From Chloroflexota bacterium (GTDB lineage Bacteria; Chloroflexota; Dehalococcoidia; Lucifugimonadales; Lucifugimonadaceae), in NCBI GenBank assembly GCA_016210435.1, contig JACQUF010000301.1:1-11177 (forward strand): a stretch of DNA of 11,177 nt, given 5' to 3'. The notes under the pieces are model-generated. The model was not told the origin of the DNA, made no database searches, and worked only from the letters and a program-made list of their open reading frames with translations. The translations under genes and the position numbers were made by a program. Below, one piece after another: positions 1 to 8,708 of the stretch; the stretch's first letter is position 1, and each line of letters begins with the position of its first letter.

Positions 1-83
1 AACGACCACGTCGTCAGCTGCTTCCGGTACCGGGAAGTGGGCAAAGCCTCCAGGTCGTCCTGAGTCGACCTCAGAATTGTCAT
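1..83 (-). CDS. Unidentified gene, 5' end only (cut by window edge)
   Basis: An open frame begins with ATG at 83-81 on the minus strand and stays open for 27 codons to the window edge. It reads MTILRSTQDDLEALPTSRYR and onward. An AGGA lies about 10 bases upstream of the ATG, a plausible ribosome binding site. It follows the HAD gene in the same orientation after a gap of about 115 bp that carries two copies of a dispersed repeat. I recognise no family from so few residues and propose no function. It may be a fourth gene of the E1 cluster or start its own unit. An open frame this short can also arise by chance. Confidence 0.35.
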   Translation of the reverse strand, partial: MTILRSTQDDLEALPTSRYRKQLTTWS

Positions 84-94
84 GCCGGCCGTTT

Positions 95-110
95 CCTGAG
101 CTTGTCGAAG
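95..110 (-). repeat. Dispersed TTCGAC-NN-GCTCAG repeat, copy A
   Basis: On the minus strand this reads CTTCGACAAGCTCAGG. It shares the core TTCGAC-NN-GCTCAG with copies at 152-172, 1977-1995 and 5912-5930. It lies between the HAD stop and the partial gene at the left edge, and is inverted relative to copy B about 40 bases away. All four copies are intergenic. Confidence 0.65.
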
Positions 111-151
111 CAACTGGCCGGCACCGAAAGGATTGAAATTGCAATCGTCAG

Positions 152-172
152 GGTCTTCGACCGGCTCAGACC
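152..172 (+). repeat. Dispersed TTCGAC-NN-GCTCAG repeat, copy B
   Basis: The core TTCGAC-CG-GCTCAG is flanked by a perfect 5-base inverted repeat, GGTCT (152-156) and AGACC (168-172). Copy C has CCCT and AGGG at the equivalent positions, so the outer stem is kept although its bases differ. This copy and copy A can also pair with each other over about 13 of 15 positions, forming a larger hairpin just after the HAD stop codon. Confidence 0.55.
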
Positions 173-197
173 GCGACTTCGCGCATTACCGAAGCAA

Positions 198-917
198 TTA
201 CTGGCTCATGGGCGCGCGAAGGGCGTCCGCGAGCTCATTGAAATCGCGCACCGTGACGTCCGGCTTGTAAGGGCTGTCCTCATACGGCAACGAATAGCGA
301 TTCACGTAAGCGCCACGGTAGCCGCATGCCCTCGCGCCCAAGACGTCAAACGAGTTCGAGGAGACCATCAGCAATTCTCCGGGTTCCATGCCCAGAAACG
401 CTGCGGCTGACCGGTAAACGGCCGGATGCGGCTTGAACACGCCCGCAAGGTTTACTGAATAGATCGCGTCGAATTCGAAGTTGATCTGGTTTTTCGCGAG
501 ATGCTCGAGGAACCACGGCTCTCCATTGGAAAGTCCAACGAGCCTGTATTTCCCGTGGAGGCGGCGCAGCGCGTCGGCTACCTCAGGAAACGGCCGAAGC
601 TCGCGCCAGCCGACCATCACTTCGGCCACGTCGTCTGCTGACCACCTGACGCGGTTCAATTCGAAGACATAGACGAGCGCGCGGCGAGCCGTTTCGAGGT
701 ACCCGCTGTGCCCGAGCATGAGCAGCGAGTCCTGGTACTGCTCGAGGCGCTGCCGGGCGCGCCACTGCTCTTGGAAGGCGCTCCCGCTTGCCGGGGAACG
801 CGCCCGCCGGAGCACGCGCTCGATATGCGGCTTCAGGCTGCCGCCAAGATCCAGGATCGTCCCAAAGAAATCGAACGTTAGGGCCTTGCAATTCCGAACG
901 TCGACGCTGCTTTGCAA
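198..917 (-). CDS. HAD-superfamily hydrolase, haloacid dehalogenase type II-like
   Basis: The 239-residue protein has the four HAD motifs. Motif I is FDFFGTILD with the nucleophile Asp16, motif II is LSNG (Ser130-Asn131), the motif III Lys162 lies in FKPHP, and motif IV is SSNSFDVLGA (186-195). The stretch WRARQRLEQYQ (52-62) resembles the substrate-side Arg and cap-domain region of L-2-haloacid dehalogenases, and SSN-x-x-D is typical of that subfamily. The family uses the Asp nucleophile to hydrolyse 2-haloacids or, in some members, phosphate esters; the substrate here is unknown. Length fits the family and no signal peptide is seen, so it is probably cytosolic. The start is TTG with GAGG only about 2 bases upstream, so the start is uncertain. 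It begins 19 bases after the E1 beta stop and is probably cotranscribed with it. Confidence 0.85.
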   Translation of the reverse strand: MQSSVDVRNCKALTFDFFGTILDLGGSLKPHIERVLRRARSPASGSAFQEQWRARQRLEQYQDSLLMLGHSGYLETARRALVYVFELNRVRWSADDVAEVMVGWRELRPFPEVADALRRLHGKYRLVGLSNGEPWFLEHLAKNQINFEFDAIYSVNLAGVFKPHPAVYRSAAAFLGMEPGELLMVSSNSFDVLGARACGYRGAYVNRYSLPYEDSPYKPDVTVRDFNELADALRAPMSQ

Positions 918-936
918 ACCCTCGCTCGGTACGGCT

Positions 937-1851
937 CTACGAAAGCGTCTTCTTGATCGCCGCCTTGATGTCGTCCTTGGTCGGGTACATGAGCTTCTCG
1001 AGAGCGGGCGTGTAGGGCACGTGGACCTGCTTGGAAGCCACCTTCACCATCGGCGCCTGAAGAGACCAGAAGCCTTCCTCGGCGACCATCGACATGATCT
1101 CGCTGGCCGCGCTACAGACTTTCGATGCGGGGTCGGCGACGACCAGGCGTCCCGTCTTGGCTACCGATTCCAGGATGGCCTGCTTGTCCAGCGGGACCAG
1201 CGTTCGCGGGTCGACGACCTCGACCGAAACACCCTCTGTCTCGAGCTCGGTCGCCGCCGCAAGCGCGAGCGGTACGGCGCCCGCCACGGCGACAACGGTG
1301 CAGTCCGTCCCCTGGCGGTGAATAGCAGCCTTTCCGAACGGGACAAGGTGGTCGCCGCCTGGCATGTCGCCGTTCTCCGGCACTTCGCCACGCGTCCCAA
1401 GGAGGGTGCCGTCCTCAAAGAACAGCACCGGGTCGTCATCGCGGATCGCCGTCTTGAGCAGGCCCTTCGCATCCCTGGGGGTGCCCGGAACCACGACCTT
1501 GAGCCCGCCGATGTTCATGTAAATCGGGTATGAGCGGTCGGAGTGGTGCGCTGCGGAACCGCCGCCGTAATACATGACGCACCGGAAAACGACCGGCAGG
1601 TTCACCTGGCCACCAAACATATAGCGCATCTTCGCGGCCTGGCTCACCAGCTGGTCCATCCCGACCCACATGAAGCTGGTAAGAGTCTCGACGATCGGTC
1701 GCATGCCGACCGCTGACGCGCCGATCGCGGCTCCGAAGAACCCGTTCTCAGACAACGGTGTGTCGATGACGCGGTCGGGCCCGAACTCCTTGGAGAGGTT
1801 CGCCGCTGCCCCGTAAACGGAGGCCCGAACGTCCTCACCCATGAGGAACAC
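937..1851 (-). CDS. 2-oxo-acid (pyruvate/acetoin-type) dehydrogenase E1 beta subunit, body after an in-frame TAG
   Basis: This is the main 304-codon open segment, opening with GTG directly after a TAG. The family pairs with E1 alpha in an alpha2beta2 thiamine-diphosphate enzyme that decarboxylates a 2-oxo acid, or cleaves acetoin, and passes the acyl group to E2 lipoate. Visible landmarks are FLMGEDVR at the very start, DTPLSENGF with the Glu that activates thiamine diphosphate (Glu35), DQLVSQAAKMRYM, the HHS stretch with the active-site His (102-103), GLKVVVPGTPRDAKGLL, and the C-terminal VHVPYTPALEKLMYP. The family normally has about 325 residues and starts about 23 residues earlier. Those residues are present upstream in the same frame (1855-1920) but are cut off by TAG at 1852-1854. 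The GTG has no good ribosome binding site, so expression of the body would need reinitiation, readthrough or a corrected sequence. Pyruvate, acetoin and branched-chain types cannot be separated here. Confidence 0.85.
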   Translation of the reverse strand: MFLMGEDVRASVYGAAANLSKEFGPDRVIDTPLSENGFFGAAIGASAVGMRPIVETLTSFMWVGMDQLVSQAAKMRYMFGGQVNLPVVFRCVMYYGGGSAAHHSDRSYPIYMNIGGLKVVVPGTPRDAKGLLKTAIRDDDPVLFFEDGTLLGTRGEVPENGDMPGGDHLVPFGKAAIHRQGTDCTVVAVAGAVPLALAAATELETEGVSVEVVDPRTLVPLDKQAILESVAKTGRLVVADPASKVCSAASEIMSMVAEEGFWSLQAPMVKVASKQVHVPYTPALEKLMYPTKDDIKAAIKKTLS

Positions 1852-1920
1852 CTATTGGTCTCGCCGCATTTCCTCTGCAATCGCCTGATTGAGTGCTTGC
1901 ATGAACAGGATCTGTGCCAA
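1852..1920 (-). other. Detached N-terminal segment of E1 beta, ending in TAG
   Basis: In the same frame as the E1 beta body, TTG at 1920-1918 opens a 22-codon segment that ends at TAG (1854-1852). It encodes QALNQAIAEEMRRDQ just before the stop. This matches the first conserved helix of E1 beta proteins, commonly AL-x-x-A-x-x-EEM-x-RD-x-x-VFLMGED. Exactly one codon separates RDQ from VFLMGED, which is the spacing the family expects, so the TAG stands in for a single residue. GAGG lies about 10 bases upstream of the TTG, across a run of six A. Full length with the TAG read as sense is 327 residues, typical of the family. TAG also ends E1 alpha, E1 beta and dnaA here, so reassignment of TAG is unlikely. 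Confidence 0.8.
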
Positions 1921-1976
1921 CTTGTTTTTTCCTCTGCTCCAAGGACGCCCGAAGGTTTTCTCTCACCTCCGGCCGA

Positions 1977-1995
1977 CCCTTCGACTGGCTCAGGG
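1977..1995 (+). repeat. Dispersed TTCGAC-NN-GCTCAG repeat, copy C
   Basis: CCCTTCGACTGGCTCAGGG lies between the E1 alpha stop and the E1 beta ribosome binding site. Its ends CCCT and AGGG are complementary, making a small hairpin around the core. It would be transcribed inside the E1 operon, and its effect, if any, on downstream translation or RNA stability is unknown. Confidence 0.65.
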
Positions 1996-2020
1996 AGCGG
2001 CCGGGCAGCTTGTTCGTCGC

Positions 2021-3013
2021 CTACGGAATCGGCATCGATTTGTCGGACCACATGTCTTCGTAGAGCTCTGACGGCTCGGGGAACGGGCTCTTCCGAGCGA
2101 ATTCAATGGCCTCGTCGACCGCGCTCTTTGTTGCCTCCCTAACGGCATCGATCTCGGACTGCGAGGCGACCTTCATTTCCAGCAGGCGGCCTTCGTGGAT
2201 CTTGATCGGGTCGCGCTTCCGCCACTCCGCGACTTCGTCGATCGTGCGGTATTCGCTCCGCCGGATGCGGCCCAGGCCGAGCGAGTGCTCTTCGAACCGG
2301 TACGTCAGCGCCTCGATCAGGGTGGGACCGGCCCCTGACCGGGCCCGCTTCACTGCCTCGGTGGCCGCCTCGAACATCGCGATGCAGTCCTGCCCATCCA
2401 CGAGCACACCGGGCATGTTGTAGGCCTGGGCCCGGTCCGCGATGTGCTCTGATGACACGGTGCTCTTATAGGGTGTCGTCACCGCGTACTGGTTGTTCTC
2501 ACAGACGAAGATCGCCGGGAGCTTCCAGATCGAGGCCAGGTTCATCGCCTCGTGGCAGGCACCCTGGTTGGACGCGCCATCCCCGAAAAACACAAGCGAT
2601 ACGAAGTCCTTCTTCTGGAGCTTGGCGGCCAGAGCTGCACCCGTCGCCACGGGGACCGACGAAGCAACGATGCCTGACTCGCCCAGGATCCCGACCGAAA
2701 AGTCGGCCAGGTGCATCGAGCCACCCTTGCCCTTGCAGTACCCATCGCGCCGGCCGAAGATTTCCGCCATTGCCTTCTTGACGTCCCCGCCCTTAGCGAT
2801 CGGGTGGCCGTGTGAGCGGTGGTTGCCGGCGATGTAGTCGTCATCGCGGAGCGCCACGCACGCGCCGACCGCGACCGCCTCCTCGCCGATGTACGGGTGG
2901 GCCGCGCCCCCAAATTCACCTGACGTATACGCCTTGATGACCGTCTCTTCGAAATTGCGGATCAGCCACATCCGCCGGAGCATGAGCATCAGTTTCGATT
3001 TTTCGATCGCCAT
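2021..3013 (-). CDS. 2-oxo-acid (pyruvate/acetoin-type) dehydrogenase E1 alpha subunit
   Basis: The 330-residue protein is the thiamine-diphosphate-binding half of an E1 alpha2beta2 decarboxylase. The N-terminal RRMWLIRNFEE leads into a conserved region with the HRSHGH motif (65-70) and GGSMH (97-101). The cofactor-binding motif runs from GDG (144-146) to ENN (172-174), with ASNQGACHEAMN between. The C-terminal active-site loop reads YRFEEHSLGLG (238-248), where many relatives have R-x-x-GHS followed by an acidic residue; His243 is kept. Length is normal for the family. ATG is the start, with AGGAG 13 bases and GGAAG 7 bases upstream. It is the first gene of the minus-strand cluster, 100 bases before the E1 beta start. 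Pyruvate and acetoin are the likeliest substrates, but sequence alone does not decide. No E2 or E3 gene is in the window. Confidence 0.9.
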   Translation of the reverse strand: MAIEKSKLMLMLRRMWLIRNFEETVIKAYTSGEFGGAAHPYIGEEAVAVGACVALRDDDYIAGNHRSHGHPIAKGGDVKKAMAEIFGRRDGYCKGKGGSMHLADFSVGILGESGIVASSVPVATGAALAAKLQKKDFVSLVFFGDGASNQGACHEAMNLASIWKLPAIFVCENNQYAVTTPYKSTVSSEHIADRAQAYNMPGVLVDGQDCIAMFEAATEAVKRARSGAGPTLIEALTYRFEEHSLGLGRIRRSEYRTIDEVAEWRKRDPIKIHEGRLLEMKVASQSEIDAVREATKSAVDEAIEFARKSPFPEPSELYEDMWSDKSMPIP

Positions 3014-3139
3014 TCGGTGACTTCCACTCCTGGGCCCTTTGGTCTGGGCGTCTTGCCGCGTTGATCGGGCACAATGTCCTGCGCGATTAGGGGTGTCCTA
3101 CCTGTACGAATACGGGCTGCCCCCTGATACTTTCCCGTG

Positions 3140-3172
3140 CGAGCGGGGGAATTATAGCCGCGTAACCGCTCG
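3140..3172 (-). promoter_or_regulatory. Candidate promoter and dyad for the E1 cluster
   Basis: The minus strand has a perfect TATAAT at 3156-3151. The best-placed -35 (ACCCTA, 17 bases upstream) is poor, which suggests an activator or a weak promoter. The -10 sits inside a perfect 7-base inverted repeat, CGAGCGG (3140-3146) and CCGCTCG (3166-3172), separated by 19 bases. This looks like a possible operator. Transcription would start near 3144, giving a leader of about 130 bases before the E1 alpha ATG. I see no recognisable riboswitch in that leader. Confidence 0.4.
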
Positions 3173-3238
3173 ATAGGGTCCAGGTCACAAATCCGCAGAA
3201 ACCTGCTACGAAAGTCGTTACGGAATCCGAATCACATC

Positions 3239-3247
3239 TGATATCAT
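3239..3247 (+). promoter_or_regulatory. Candidate extended -10 promoter for gyrB
   Basis: TGATATCAT is an extended -10 element (TG-n-TATAAT with one mismatch). A weak TTACGG lies 18 bases upstream as the -35. It would start transcription near 3254 and give a leader of about 220 bases before gyrB, containing the alternating GC tract, the 3340-3364 hairpin and the short leader ORF. The rest of the 3014-3475 gap shows no RNA gene I recognise. Confidence 0.35.
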
Positions 3248-3339
3248 GAGTTGGCGCGTTAGAGGAACAAGCGCGCGTGCGCGCGAGGCGCAGTCTGAAA
3301 CGATCTGGACCATCGATTCATCATTGATCGAGAACTACT

Positions 3340-3364
3340 GGCGCCACCTGGACCGGTAGGCGCC
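3340..3364 (+). other. Stem-loop in the gyrB leader
   Basis: GGCGCCACC (3340-3348) pairs with GGT (3355-3357) and GGCGCC (3359-3364), leaving one bulged A and a 6-base loop. No T-run follows on the plus strand, so a simple terminator is unlikely. It may be a structured leader element, or chance in GC-rich DNA. Confidence 0.4.
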
Positions 3365-3414
3365 CTTCCCTCCAGTATTCGACTCGCATCTCGACGTGGA
3401 GGACAGGCCGCGTC

Positions 3415-5878
<2,464 letters not shown>

Positions 5879-5911
5879 AGGCTCCGGCCTCCCTCATCCG
5901 GTCTGCGACCA

Positions 5912-5930
5912 CCCCTTCGACGGGCTCAGG
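5912..5930 (+). repeat. Dispersed TTCGAC-NN-GCTCAG repeat, copy D
   Basis: CCCCTTCGACGGGCTCAGG lies in the convergent gap between the gyrB and pyrE stops. It shares the core with copies A, B and C but has only CCT and AGG as complementary ends. It sits just before the hairpin at 5937-5957. Confidence 0.65.
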
Positions 5931-5936
5931 ACGGCG

Positions 5937-5957
5937 CTTCTCCCCGATGGGGCGAAG
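5937..5957. terminator. Hairpin between converging gyrB and pyrE, possible bidirectional terminator
   Basis: CTTC-T-CCCC pairs with GGGG-C-GAAG around a GAT loop, an 8-pair stem with one mismatch. It lies 58 bases past the gyrB stop and 3 bases past the pyrE stop. Neither strand has a T-run after it, so it is not a classic intrinsic terminator. It may block 3' decay or act with Rho. Confidence 0.4.
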
Positions 5958-5959
5958 GG

Positions 5960-6547
5960 TCAGAAAACAGGCCGGATCTGACCGTCGGGCTTCACCTCCA
6001 GAAGGGCCTCGAAGTCATAGCCCCGCCGTTTTAGCTCATCGCTACCGCCCTGGTGGCGGTCGAGCACGGCCAGCACCTTGACGACCTCGCAGCCGTGCGC
6101 CTCCGCCGCCTCGATTGCCTTGAGCAGATTGCCACCCGTTGAAACGGTATCGTCGACGACCGCGACCGGGAGACCCGCTTCGAGCGGGCCTTCAATCATC
6201 TTCCCGGTACCGTGCTGCTTGGTTTGCCCTCGGACGATGAATCCCCGTAAGGATTGCCCCCGCTGCCGGCTGAGCAGCACTATCCCGCCGACGATCGGAT
6301 CCGCGGCCAGGGTCGGCCCTCCTACAGCCTTTGCGCCGCTTCCCGAAACTTTCGGCAGCAAGGCCTCAGCGATTTCCTGCAGCCCGTCGGGGTCCAGTGA
6401 TAGCAATCGGCCGTCGAAGTAATAGTTGCTCTTCTGCCCGGACGAAAGCGTGAAATCCCCAAAGAGCAGTGCGCCTCGCTTTTTCGCGAGGTCCAGGATC
6501 TTTTCCGCCCTTGCCCGCTGGTTAGCCAGTCCCCGGGCATCAGCCAT
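5960..6547 (-). CDS. pyrE: Orotate phosphoribosyltransferase
   Basis: The enzyme joins orotate to PRPP to make OMP in de novo pyrimidine synthesis. Numbering from the chosen start, the protein has 195 residues. DFTLSSGQKSNYYFDGR matches the family's N-terminal FxLxSGxKSxYYxD element. The flexible-loop region reads VRGQTKQHGTGKMIEG and keeps the catalytic Lys and His of K-x-HG, though the family's usual K-E two positions earlier is G-Q. The PRPP-binding loop is VAVVDDTVSTGGNLL. An ATG at 6568 is also in frame, but it has no ribosome binding site. The ATG at 6547 has GGGAGG about 10 bases upstream and overlaps the nadD stop by 8 bases, so I prefer it. It is the last gene of the obgE-nadD-pyrE operon. 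Confidence 0.92.
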   Translation of the reverse strand: MADARGLANQRARAEKILDLAKKRGALLFGDFTLSSGQKSNYYFDGRLLSLDPDGLQEIAEALLPKVSGSGAKAVGGPTLAADPIVGGIVLLSRQRGQSLRGFIVRGQTKQHGTGKMIEGPLEAGLPVAVVDDTVSTGGNLLKAIEAAEAHGCEVVKVLAVLDRHQGGSDELKRRGYDFEALLEVKPDGQIRPVF

Positions 6548-7183
6548 TCCTTCGAGTCCTCCCAACATCGGATTGCCGCCGGTAGAGGTGATGCTTTCGG
6601 ATGTAGTCTGCCACCGCCAGGGGCAACTCTTCGCCGACAGGTTGCCCTTTCGCCAGCCGTACCCTGAGGTCCGTGCCGCTCACGTCGATCATCGGGCCTT
6701 CAACGAATATCGCACCTCGACCAGGATGATCTGGCGGCAATGATTCCAGCACCCTCGCGCCTGGCCTCCCGACGCAGACGATTTTTACGTCCTTGATCAG
6801 TTTTTCCGGATCCTTCCATCGCGACAGTGATTTGAGGGCGTCGGCGCCGATTATCAGGTAGAGTTCCGCGGAGGATCCGTACTGGCGGCGAATATCGGCT
6901 ACCGTGTCGATGCTGTAGGCAGGGCCGGGTCGGTCCATGTCCACCATGGAAACCTCGGCCCAGTCCAGGCCATGGACGGCAAGTTCCACCATCGCCGATC
7001 GATGCTCCGCAGCGGCTGCCGGTTCCTCCGACCGTAACCTGGGCCTCGCGGCGGGTACGAAGAGGATCAGGTCCAACTGGAGCGATCCGCGCGCTGCCCG
7101 CGCGCTCGCCAGGTGTCCGACCTGACTCGGGTCGAACGTGCCGCCGAAAATGCCTAGTCGCTCGGCAGGGCGCTGGCGGTCAT
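6540..7183 (-). CDS. nadD: Nicotinate-nucleotide adenylyltransferase, apparent frameshift near the 5' end
   Basis: NadD adenylates nicotinate mononucleotide with ATP to give deamido-NAD, an essential step in NAD synthesis. Visible motifs are GIFGGTFDP, FVPA followed by an HRSAM stretch, AYSIDTV, IIGADAL-x-SL-x-x-W and the C-terminal SGTDLR, all typical of NadD. The GIFGGTFDP frame has no ATG, GTG or TTG nearby upstream. An ATG at 7183-7181 overlaps the obgE TGA in the classic ATGA arrangement, but its frame stops after nine codons at TAG. One extra base in that stretch, for example in the CCC at 7170-7168, would give MTASAPAERLGIFGGTFDP and a normal protein of about 214 residues. The first in-frame start codon otherwise is TTG at 7076, which would lose the nucleotide-binding motif. 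The usual HxGH motif reads QVGH here. Confidence 0.85.
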
Positions 7184-8508
7184 TCCCAGATGACCTCTTT
7201 TTCTCCCATGCGGACGATGTCGCCAGCTTTGACCCCCAGCCGCTGGAGCTCCTTCGTCACCCCCATTCTGTCCAGCTGTTTGCGCAGCTGGAGGCGCGTC
7301 CGCCACAGGGAAAGATCGCTGCCCATCGCGAGCCTGATGGCCCGCCGGTGCGTAACTCTAAAAGCCCCTCCGTCAGCCTCCGCCCCACCGCCTTCCATCC
7401 TCGGTCGAGGCCGCAGGACCGGGACCTCCTCAGGGCCTTCTGGCATGACCGGCCACGCCTCGGTTGCGACCGCCCGGTCCACCAAGTCGAACATCGCAGG
7501 GATCAGCGCCTCGATCCCTTCATGCGTCGCGGCGGACACGAAAAGCAGCCTTGCCTCGACTCGATATTCGGATCGGTCACTCGGTCGTGATCCCTGGCCG
7601 GCAAATTTCGCGAGCTGACGCGTGATCGATTCCTTCCGCTCAGCCACTTCTGGAAGGTCAACCTTGTTGACCACAAGGATCTGGGGCCGCTGCAGCAAGG
7701 CAGGGTTGAACAATTCGAGTTCACGGTTGATTGCTTCGACCAGCGTGGCCGGGTCCGACTCTGAACCGTCCACAAGATGAACGATCGCGCGGGTGCGTTC
7801 GATGTGCCGGAGAAAGTCGTGCCCGAGGCCGGCACCGGCATGGGCCCCCTCGATCAGTCCAGGAATGTCAACGGCAACCAGTCCCTTGCGGTTCCATTCG
7901 ACTACGCCCAGCACTGGTTCGAGGGTCGTGAATGGGTATGCCGCAACCTTCGGCCGCGCAGCGCTGATGGCCGCGAGAAGACTCGATTTTCCAGCATTCG
8001 GCATGCCAACGATTCCGACGTCAGCAAGCAGCTTCAATTCGAGCCTCAGGAGGCTCTGTTCTCCCCCGTCTCCGGCTTCCGCCAGGAGCGGCTCTTGGTT
8101 GACTGGCGAGACGAAATGCGCGTTACCGAGGCCACCACGTCCGCCCCGCGCCACAATGATCTGCTGCCAGTGCCCCTTGAGGTCCCCCACGAGTTGTTCG
8201 GTCCCGGATTGCTCGGACACCTTATGCACGAGGGTGCCGATGGGCACCTTGAGGACTACATCGGGTGCGTCACGGCCGTGCTTCTTGTTAGAGCTACCCC
8301 TTCCGCCTGCCTCGGCCGTGAACGACTTTTTGTATCTGAACGCGAGCAGAGTGTTCAGGGAACGATCTGCCTCAAGGCCTACGTTGCCTCCACGACCACC
8401 ATCGCCACCGGATGGCCCGCCCTTTGGGAGAAACTTTTCGTGGTGAAAGCCGACTATCCCGTTGCCACCATCTCCCCCACGAACGCGAATTGTTGCTGTA
8501 TCGATCAA
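7180..8508 (-). CDS. obgE: Obg GTPase
   Basis: Obg is an essential GTPase that binds the large ribosomal subunit and links ribosome assembly to growth and stress signals. The 442-residue protein has the glycine-rich Obg fold (about 1-160, with GGDGGNG and GGPSGGDGGRGG). The G domain follows, with G1 GMPNAGKS (168-175), YPFTT (191-195), DIPG (214-217), NKVD (281-284) and the SAA G5 motif (325-327). A C-terminal OCT domain ends in VRMGEKEVIWE. The start is TTG giving LIDTATIRVRGGDGG, which lines up with other Obg starts; an in-frame TAA lies close upstream, and the ribosome binding site is weak. It leads the obgE-nadD-pyrE operon, and its TGA overlaps the nadD ATG. Confidence 0.96.
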   Translation of the reverse strand: MIDTATIRVRGGDGGNGIVGFHHEKFLPKGGPSGGDGGRGGNVGLEADRSLNTLLAFRYKKSFTAEAGGRGSSNKKHGRDAPDVVLKVPIGTLVHKVSEQSGTEQLVGDLKGHWQQIIVARGGRGGLGNAHFVSPVNQEPLLAEAGDGGEQSLLRLELKLLADVGIVGMPNAGKSSLLAAISAARPKVAAYPFTTLEPVLGVVEWNRKGLVAVDIPGLIEGAHAGAGLGHDFLRHIERTRAIVHLVDGSESDPATLVEAINRELELFNPALLQRPQILVVNKVDLPEVAERKESITRQLAKFAGQGSRPSDRSEYRVEARLLFVSAATHEGIEALIPAMFDLVDRAVATEAWPVMPEGPEEVPVLRPRPRMEGGGAEADGGAFRVTHRRAIRLAMGSDLSLWRTRLQLRKQLDRMGVTKELQRLGVKAGDIVRMGEKEVIWE

Positions 8509-8708
8509 TGTGGATTCAAGGGTTTACGCGGATCACAGCATAGGAAGAGAACATCAGCAGGTAATAGAACCGTTGGGAACGTGGAGATGTGACCGCTACA
8601 GCTATGGAGCGTAGCACAGGAGACTGTTGATGGGGCGGTTGACAAACCAGCGCGGGCTTCCGAACGGAGCGGAAGATTGTGCAGGGCCGGGGGGACACCG
8701 GGAGGAGG

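Noticed and set aside
718..1533. Long plus-strand ORF of 271 codons antisense to the HAD and E1 beta genes
   Set aside because: It lies opposite two genes with clear family motifs. Its translation is Arg/Ser-rich with no recognisable motif, a usual shadow in GC-rich DNA.
1852..1854. TAG as a reassigned sense codon (for example pyrrolysine)
   Set aside because: TAG is the normal terminator of E1 alpha, E1 beta and dnaA in this window, so general reassignment does not fit.
3014..3144. Thiamine-diphosphate riboswitch in the E1 alpha leader
   Set aside because: I could not find the conserved CTGAGA or the matching distal element. The leader only has short GC-rich stems.
3246..3359. 37-codon plus-strand ORF ending IENYWRHLDR in the gyrB upstream gap
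   Set aside because: It has no ribosome binding site, and its ATG falls inside the candidate -10 box, so it would not be on the transcript from that promoter.
7777..8592. Plus-strand ORF of 271 codons opposite obgE
   Set aside because: Obg G1 to G5 motifs are on the other strand. The antisense product is a shadow.
8516..8698. 60-codon minus-strand ORF in the dnaA-obgE gap
   Set aside because: Composition looks non-coding, there is no family resemblance, and it lies in the candidate origin spacer.
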